From the IMG/VR virus record IMGVR_UViG_3300022538_000825, positions 1-50,560 of that record: 50,560 nt of DNA. The stretch is one strand, 5' to 3'. The stretch comes from a virus. The notes beneath the pieces were generated by a model. The model ran no database searches. It worked only from the letters and a program-made list of their open reading frames with translations, and had not been told where the DNA came from. Both the position numbers and the translations under genes were made by a program. Shown here piece by piece: positions 45,650 through 50,560 of this stretch (position 1 is its first letter; each line of letters begins with the position of its first letter).

Positions 45650-46881
45650 TGGAGATAAAGACGGTTAAAATAGACGAGTTAAAGGTATTTGAGGGAAATC
45701 CTAAGAAGCATCCAGAAGAACAAATAAACAAGATAGTTCGCTCTTTCTCAGAATATGGTTGGACTAATCCTATCCTTGCGACAAAGGATAATATGATTGT
45801 CGCTGGTCACGCTAGGGTAGAGGCGGCCAAGAAAGCAGGAATAAGAGAGGTACCGGTAATATATCTTCCATTTGAGGGGAAGAAAGCCTTAGCCTATGCA
45901 ATTGCAGATAATAAACTGGCTGAAAGGGAATGGGATTTTGGCAAGATGGCTGACTTATTAACGGAACTTGATGACGGTCAATTTAATCTAGAGCTCACAG
46001 GTTTCGATATAGAGGAAGTAGAGAAGATTATGAATTGGACGCCAGCTCAGTTTAGACCAGGGGCAGGCTATGCAAAGGTAGATCCTGAGAAGATTAAAGA
46101 CTTAACACTATCGGATACAGAAAAGGATAAATTTCATAATTACGACACTTTTCTAGTTCAATATTCAGGGGGACGGGACTCTACTGTGGCCCTATGGTGG
46201 GCTAAGAAGAACTTCCCAGAGAGAAGAATTGTAGCTGTTTACTCTGATCCGGGCGTGGAATTCCCAGGGATGGGAGCTGCGGTGGAAGATGTAACGCAGT
46301 TTTTGGGGGTGGAGCTGGAAGCGGTAAAGCCAAAAACGGAGTGGTGGATCTGGATTAAGGCCAATGGATGGCCGTCCATGATTTATAGACCCTGTCAGGC
46401 TGTGTTTGTTTTCACGCCGATAAGTGAAGTGATACGGAAATTTAACTCCAAAAAGACACTATTGGTTGACGGAAGCCGTGCGAAACAGGTGATAAGAGGA
46501 AGCAAAAAAGGGAAAGACACCAAACTTCCAAGTCTGCAATATAGTAAGGAGACAAAAGATTTCAAGGCGTATCACCCTACGTATGCTCTATCAGATAAGG
46601 ATGTATGGAATATAGTCCAGAGTGAGAAAATTCCCATTTGGAGAGGTTATGAAATGGGGTTTGTACGCTCGGCTTGCTGGTGTTGTCCTTTTCAGTGTGG
46701 AGTGCAGGCTTATATGCTCCAGAAACATTATCCCGGTCTGGCCGATGAGATACGTTATTGGGAGAAGCGGTTGGGAAGTGGGTTTTGTGTACGAGGAAAG
46801 AAAGTAGATAAATTTGATGATAAGCTCAGAATGGGAAGGAAGAAGCTAAAGGTTGATGACTTTGATGCCATTCGATATTAG
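45649..46881 (+). CDS. ParB/Srx-like domain fused to PAPS-reductase-like ATP pyrophosphatase
   Basis: A 410-residue protein (ATG at 45649; a TTG one codon earlier is also in frame). Residues 1-90 form a ParB N-terminal-like domain (PILATKDNMIVAGHARVEAA, then EVPVIYL). Residues about 80-132 form a module shared with the methyltransferase fusion at 47306 (EWDFGKMADLLTELDDG, then ELTGFDIEEVEKIMNW). Residues about 160-400 form a PAPS-reductase-like PP-loop ATP pyrophosphatase (SGGRDST at 173-179) with a Cys cluster SACWCCPFQC (Cys343, 345, 346, 350). The pair IbrB/IbrA has the same two families, here fused. Chemistry probably involves sulfur or nucleotide activation on a nucleic acid target. Confidence 0.8.
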   Translation: MEIKTVKIDELKVFEGNPKKHPEEQINKIVRSFSEYGWTNPILATKDNMIVAGHARVEAAKKAGIREVPVIYLPFEGKKALAYAIADNKLAEREWDFGKMADLLTELDDGQFNLELTGFDIEEVEKIMNWTPAQFRPGAGYAKVDPEKIKDLTLSDTEKDKFHNYDTFLVQYSGGRDSTVALWWAKKNFPERRIVAVYSDPGVEFPGMGAAVEDVTQFLGVELEAVKPKTEWWIWIKANGWPSMIYRPCQAVFVFTPISEVIRKFNSKKTLLVDGSRAKQVIRGSKKGKDTKLPSLQYSKETKDFKAYHPTYALSDKDVWNIVQSEKIPIWRGYEMGFVRSACWCCPFQCGVQAYMLQKHYPGLADEIRYWEKRLGSGFCVRGKKVDKFDDKLRMGRKKLKVDDFDAIRY

Positions 46882-47229
46882 AAGTTCCCCTGTGAATCCT
46901 GTTCTATCGCAGGAAGGTGAGTTTTTACATAGAAAGGCTTTTTGACAGTTGTGTTCTAGGGCTATTTCTAAAGTCTTTTTAGCCCCCAGGATAAAACGAG
47001 ATGATACATTGCACCCTGTAACGTCATAAAGAGTAGAATTCTGCTTGTTTTGTAGAGGAGCAGCGGGGCGAGGAACAGGAAGACCTCCTAGTTGTTCAGG
47101 ACAGACAAAGATTAAGTTGCATTTCTTAGAATACCGAGCAATTTTCGCAGGACTGGGGACAGACCTACCGTGATAGCGGCAAGGCTCTCCAGTAAAGCAC
47201 AGGGAGAATAAGACGCTTTCTTTGTTCAT
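46846..47229 (-). CDS. DUF523/TudS-like protein (thiouracil desulfidase family)
   Basis: A 127-residue protein on the opposite strand to its neighbours. SLCFTGEPCRYHGRS (Cys11), FVCPEQLGGLPVPRPAAP (Cys43), TGCNVSSRFILGAKKTLEIA and NSPSCDRTG (Cys107) are the hallmarks of DUF523. One characterised group in this family is the [4Fe-4S] 2-thiouracil desulfidase TudS, which releases sulfur from thiouracil. The three Cys fit the cluster ligands. It has its own promoter and ribosome site (GGAGG) and overlaps the end of the ParB-PAPS gene by 36 bases, so it behaves like a moron. Substrate not known. Confidence 0.75.
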   Translation of the reverse strand: MNKESVLFSLCFTGEPCRYHGRSVPSPAKIARYSKKCNLIFVCPEQLGGLPVPRPAAPLQNKQNSTLYDVTGCNVSSRFILGAKKTLEIALEHNCQKAFLCKNSPSCDRTGFTGELLISNGIKVINL

Positions 47230-47247
47230 ATTTTACCTCCATTATAC

Positions 47248-47276
47248 ATTATAGCACAGAAATGCCATAAAGTCAA
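47248..47276 (-). promoter_or_regulatory. Minus-strand promoter for the DUF523 gene
   Basis: Minus-strand TTGACT (47271-47276), 17-base spacer, TATAAT (47248-47253), then GGAGG and the ATG at 47229. Near-perfect consensus, so the gene could be transcribed in the lysogen. Confidence 0.75.
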
Positions 47277-47305
47277 GTGGGGTGGGGAGTTGAGGAGATG
47301 GACTC

Positions 47306-48496
47306 TTGGAAATAAAAAGAATGAAATTGGTTGATATAAAGCTTGCTCGTTATAATCCCCGGAAAGATCTCAAGCCAGGCGATCCTGAATATGAGAAGAT
47401 AAAAAGGAGTATTGACGAATTTGACTGTGTAGAGCCGCTGGTGTGGAATAGGAGAAGCAAGAGACTTATCGGGGGTCACCAAAGGTTGAAAATCCTTAAG
47501 GAGAAGGGAATAAAAGAGTTCGAGGTATCGGTGGTTGATTTAGAGGAGCAAAAAGAGAAGGCTCTTAATGTTGCTTTGAATAAGATAGAGGGAGAGTGGG
47601 ACTTTACCAAGCTGGCGGACCTGATGACGGAGCTGGACGACGGAGAGTTTGACCTGGAGTTGACGGGGTTTGATCTTAAGGAGATTGAGGAGATAATGAA
47701 CTGGACTCCCAAAGAGGAAAAGCCTTTTGATGCGGCGGCTGAAGCCGAAAAGATAAAAGAGCCGAAGAGCAGACGAGGGGAGATTTACCAGCTAGGCAGG
47801 CATAGATTGATGTGCGGGGATGCGACTAACAAGGAAGATGTGGAGAGGCTGATGGGTGGGGAGAAGGGGGATTTATTACTGACTGACCCCCCCTATAATG
47901 TTGGAAAAGACTATAAAAATGAAAACTTGTCAGAACCCGAAATGGTAAATTTTTTCAATGGGTGGATGAAAATGGCGGTTAATAGTCTAAAAGACAAAGC
48001 GGCAGTTTACGTTTTTGCCGCTAATAGAACTCTTCCGATTATATTATCTTGTTTTTATCAGAATTTCTATTATTCGAGGACAATTTGCTGGTATAAACCT
48101 GATGCAATGGGAGTTTATTCGGCTGATTATTTTTTTCAATGGGAGCCGATTTTATATGGCGGGAAGAATGGTTCGCCCCATGTAGAAAAAAGAGGTAAAT
48201 TTTCCCGTGACCATTGGGAAGTTCCTGTTTTTGAAATAAAGGGCAAGAATACTCCTGAAACGGCTGTGCATCCCACAAGGAAGCCATTGGATGTTATTAT
48301 TGAGCCGATTAATGTTAATTCGATTAAAGACAATATAGTTATTGACCTGTTTGGCGGCTCAGGCACAACTCTAATAGCCTGCGAGCAAATCAACCGCATC
48401 TGCTATATGATGGAAATAGACCCTATTTACTGTGACGTAATCATCAACCGCTGGGAGAAACATACAGGGGAAAAAGCGGAGTTAATAAAGCAATGA
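47306..48496 (+). CDS. ParB/Srx-like domain fused to DNA methyltransferase (N4/N6, beta class)
   Basis: A 396-residue protein with TTG start after TTGAGGAGATGGACTC. Residues 1-90 are a ParB N-terminal-like domain (RSKRLIGGHQRLKILKE). Residues about 86-135 are the module shared with the upstream fusion (EWDFTKLADLMTELDDG, then ELTGFDLKEIEEIMNW). The methyltransferase has DPPY at 194-197 and later DLFGGSGTT at 347-355. This order marks a beta-class N4-cytosine or N6-adenine enzyme. It may protect phage DNA from restriction. Located just before the terminase genes. Confidence 0.85.
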   Translation: MEIKRMKLVDIKLARYNPRKDLKPGDPEYEKIKRSIDEFDCVEPLVWNRRSKRLIGGHQRLKILKEKGIKEFEVSVVDLEEQKEKALNVALNKIEGEWDFTKLADLMTELDDGEFDLELTGFDLKEIEEIMNWTPKEEKPFDAAAEAEKIKEPKSRRGEIYQLGRHRLMCGDATNKEDVERLMGGEKGDLLLTDPPYNVGKDYKNENLSEPEMVNFFNGWMKMAVNSLKDKAAVYVFAANRTLPIILSCFYQNFYYSRTICWYKPDAMGVYSADYFFQWEPILYGGKNGSPHVEKRGKFSRDHWEVPVFEIKGKNTPETAVHPTRKPLDVIIEPINVNSIKDNIVIDLFGGSGTTLIACEQINRICYMMEIDPIYCDVIINRWEKHTGEKAELIKQ

Positions 48497-48906
48497 AGCT
48501 AAATATTCGCCAGATCAAATTCATTGACAATCTTTTCCTGGGTATGAGCTTAGTTAAGGCTTATAGGGAGGCAGGCTATAAGGGAAGAGGTCAATCGGAT
48601 TATAGCGATAGCTCCCGGTTGCTTAGAAAAGCTAATGTTTTAGCAGAATTGAAAGCCCGCATTGAGACTCACAGGGAAACTGTAAGTGCTCGGCTAATGA
48701 CGATTACAGACGGAGCTACTAATGCTTATATCAGGATCCTCAAGTTAAAGGCTGGGAATAATCCTGCCTTAATTGAAATTCAAAGGAAAGTGGCCCAAGA
48801 CTTATTCGACCGGGCGGGCCTGAAGCCGGTGGAGAGAGTGGCACTAGGGGGCGATAAGGAGCTGGAGCCGCTCAGAGTTATAATTGAAAAGGGAAAAGAT
48901 GGGTGA
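48493..48906 (+). CDS. terS: Terminase small subunit
   Basis: A 137-residue protein overlapping the methyltransferase by 4 bases. The start NIRQIKFIDNLFLGMSLVKA, then YREAGYKG, is a terminase_2-type small-subunit DNA-binding motif (Rq..FI..yl.g.s..kAy..AGY). The rest is a helical oligomerisation region with a flexible Lys/Glu-rich end. It recognises the packaging site and activates the large subunit. Confidence 0.85.
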   Translation: MKLNIRQIKFIDNLFLGMSLVKAYREAGYKGRGQSDYSDSSRLLRKANVLAELKARIETHRETVSARLMTITDGATNAYIRILKLKAGNNPALIEIQRKVAQDLFDRAGLKPVERVALGGDKELEPLRVIIEKGKDG

Positions 48907-50087
48907 ATGGGAAAGTAGTCCTTCATAAATACCAGGGTAAAGCCATGCTATCACCCGCCCGCTTCATCGGCTTAATAGCCGGGTCAGGCGGCGGTAAAAC
49001 GTTCTTTGGCCCTATCTGGCTACTCAGGGAGGTCCGCAATCATCCGCAAGACTCGTTCTTTGTCATAGCCCCGACGTTCCCCCTGTTCAACAGGACGACC
49101 CTTCCGGAGTTCAGGAGGCGGTTCGACTTCGAGCCCGGGATCAAGGGGACTTATAAGGAGCAAAAAAAGGAGTACCGGCTGGGGAGCGGGGGTATTATCT
49201 ACTTTGGCTCTGCTGATAGACCGGATAGCCTAGAGGGAGGCCAGGTCAGGGCCGCTTGGGTTGATGAGGCTGGCCAGATTAAACGTGCCTCCTGGGAGGC
49301 TATCCAGCGCAGGCTGGGCTTCTATATGGGTCGCGCCCTGCTTACGACAACCCCTTACTCGCTCAACTGGCTCAAGACAGATTTCTATGACCACTGGAAG
49401 AAAAGGGATCCGGATTATGATGTGATCCAGTTTAAGTCCATTGATAGCCCTTATTACCCTAAGGATGAGTACAAGCGGGCTAAGAGGACTCTGGACAGCC
49501 GTATATTTGAGATGCGCTATGACGCGCTCTTTCGTAAGATGGCTGGGCTGGTATATGCTGAGTTCACGCAGAGGAACATAAAAGAGCCGGTAGGGATCAA
49601 ATTCAAGCGGGTGATCGCGGGGGTTGATTGGGGATTTTACCCTGATCCGGCGGCGATAATCCTCCACGGGGAGGATGCCCGGGGGAGGGTCTGGGTATTC
49701 TACGAATACTACCAGCTACGGAAGACCCCGGATGAGGTCTGCGCCGTCGCCAAGAAGCTGAACAAGGACTACAAAGTGGAGGTCTTCTGGTGCGGCCAGG
49801 ATGAGCCAGGAAGTATAGAGATGTTTCGCAGGGCTGGACTGAATGCCAAAGCCAATGAAGTGATGTCCGTCGCTGAGGGCCAGGGGGCTGTGACTGATCT
49901 TATAAAGAATGACGCATTACTTGTATCAAAGCGCTGTCCCAACTGGCTGGACGAGGTGGAGACGCATTATTATCCGGAGGGGAAGGTCAAGCCGGAGGGC
50001 CCCGACCACGCCCTGAGCGCCTCCAGATACGCTATTGTCAATATGAAACAAATAACTGAAAAAAGTAAAGTTTATATAGTGGGGTGA
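48903..50087 (+). CDS. terL: Terminase large subunit
   Basis: A 394-residue protein with a GTG start overlapping terS by 4 bases. Walker A GSGGGKT at 27-33; Walker B with Asp121/Glu122 (AAWVDEAGQ); coupling motif TTTPYSLNW. The RNase H-like nuclease has Asp242 (AGVDWGF), Asp300 (GQDEPGS) and Asp368 (DHALSASRY). The ATP motor packages DNA and the nuclease cuts it. All key residues are present, so it should be functional. Length is slightly short for the family. Confidence 0.93.
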   Translation: MNGKVVLHKYQGKAMLSPARFIGLIAGSGGGKTFFGPIWLLREVRNHPQDSFFVIAPTFPLFNRTTLPEFRRRFDFEPGIKGTYKEQKKEYRLGSGGIIYFGSADRPDSLEGGQVRAAWVDEAGQIKRASWEAIQRRLGFYMGRALLTTTPYSLNWLKTDFYDHWKKRDPDYDVIQFKSIDSPYYPKDEYKRAKRTLDSRIFEMRYDALFRKMAGLVYAEFTQRNIKEPVGIKFKRVIAGVDWGFYPDPAAIILHGEDARGRVWVFYEYYQLRKTPDEVCAVAKKLNKDYKVEVFWCGQDEPGSIEMFRRAGLNAKANEVMSVAEGQGAVTDLIKNDALLVSKRCPNWLDEVETHYYPEGKVKPEGPDHALSASRYAIVNMKQITEKSKVYIVG

Positions 50088-50093
50088 TAGAGT

Positions 50094-50560
50094 ATGGCTG
50101 GAAAAAAGGAAATTAAAAAAAGTAGGGTTTTTGTGACCACGGATCAGGGCGCGATTTTGCCTTTTTCCGACCTCCAAAAACATGAGATGAAGAAGTCCTC
50201 CAAGCAGATCAAGGAGGAAAAAGTCTGGTTGACAGAATCAGGCTTAGCCAGCCGTCCGTTCTCTCCTGAGTCCTTCCTTACCCTTTATGAATCCAACGCG
50301 ATATTCTGGGCTACTGTCAAGCAGATCGCTACAGACGTGGCTGGGCTGGGCTGGAAACTGGTACTAAAGGAAGGACAAAAAGAGAACGAATCGGAGAAAA
50401 AGGTACTGGATATCTTCTTCAACAAGCCCAATCCAACCCTATCTCTGAGGAAGATCTGCGAGCGGGTTATTATTGACTGGGGAGCTATAGGATACTGTGG
50501 ACTGGAGGTAACCAGGAGCGGGGATAATAAGGTTGACGGACTCTACCATGTGCCTGCTTA
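50094..50560 (+). CDS. Phage portal protein, N-terminal part (3' end cut by window)
   Basis: The first 155 codons of the portal, starting with ATG at 50094, 6 bases after the terL stop (the GTGATAG region). Typical portal features are FSPESFLTLYESNAIFWATV, then QIATDVAGLGWKL, and IIDWGAIGYCGLEVTRSG, then GLYHVPA at the very end. The rest of the gene is at 2-787. If base 50560 is joined to base 1 the frame continues without a stop, but a stretch of about 60-100 residues normally found between GLYHVPA and YYGVPNIL would be missing. Confidence 0.85.
   Translation, partial: MAGKKEIKKSRVFVTTDQGAILPFSDLQKHEMKKSSKQIKEEKVWLTESGLASRPFSPESFLTLYESNAIFWATVKQIATDVAGLGWKLVLKEGQKENESEKKVLDIFFNKPNPTLSLRKICERVIIDWGAIGYCGLEVTRSGDNKVDGLYHVPA

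Noticed and set aside
1-50560. CRISPR array
   Set aside because: I see no regularly spaced short identical repeats; the repeats at 22.7-23.4 kb are coding and degenerate.
1-50560. Alternative genetic code (recoded TAA, TAG or TGA)
   Set aside because: Most conserved genes are full length with the standard code; the isolated TAA in the tail hub is followed at once by ATG and is better seen as a local split.

Overview
The window is most of a temperate, tailed dsDNA phage genome with a non-contractile (siphovirus-type) tail. There is a complete head and tail module with one tail-tube protein, a tape measure and no sheath gene. There are also lysis genes, a tyrosine integrase, an XRE/S24-type repressor facing rightward promoters, and a replication module. 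The host is probably a Gram-negative (diderm) bacterium: the phage carries its own signal-peptide-bearing outer-membrane-type beta-barrel. Strong GGAGG ribosome sites, TTGACA/TATAAT promoters and frequent AGG/AGA and ATA codons fit a bacterium, but I cannot name a lineage. The portal gene is cut by both window ends, so the sequence looks like a circularly permuted or circular genome opened inside that gene.

Layout, left to right. 1-12.2 kb: portal C-terminus, a minor head (Mu F/SPP1 gp7) protein carrying an intein, small Cys-rich proteins, an accessory pair (nucleotidyltransferase-phosphoribosyltransferase fusion and an asparagine-synthase-like PP-loop protein), XkdF-like protease, scaffold-like protein, major capsid protein and the head-tail connectors. 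12.2-14.2 kb: a glycosyltransferase and a methyltransferase inside the neck operon. 14.2-25.7 kb: tail terminator, tail tube, frameshifted tail chaperone, tape measure, distal tail protein and a split hub/fibre region with repeats. 25.7-29.3 kb: accessory and lysis region (outer-membrane barrel, HEAAH membrane protein, papain-like protease, SleB-like lysin). 29.4-33.1 kb, minus strand: integrase, HicBA-like pair, small membrane and DNA-binding proteins, a frameshifted Cys-rich gene and the repressor. 33.2-43.5 kb: early rightward operon (RHH protein, excisionase-like protein, Toprim protein, PD-(D/E)XK nuclease, OB-fold protein, replisome organiser, DnaB helicase, DUF5131, RusA-like resolvase, radical SAM). 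43.5-44.0 kb: promoters, a tRNA-like element and terminators. 44.0-50.6 kb: small basic and zinc proteins, HNH protein, two ParB-domain fusions (to a PAPS-reductase-like enzyme and to a DNA methyltransferase), an antisense DUF523/TudS-like gene with its own promoter, terminase small and large subunits, and the portal N-terminus.

How it fits together: the repressor and RHH protein would set the lysogeny switch. Rightward promoters feed replication and then late genes. Several sigma70-type promoters have 16-bp spacers, and two are followed within about 120 nt by strong intrinsic terminators, which suggests attenuation or antitermination. The most unusual content is four things: the paired ParB-fusion enzymes with the desulfidase-like gene; the NTase-PRTase/PP-loop pair inside the head operon; a shared domain inserted into two adjacent connector proteins; and the split, repeat-rich tail hub genes. 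All functional calls come from reading motifs by eye; no database search was run.
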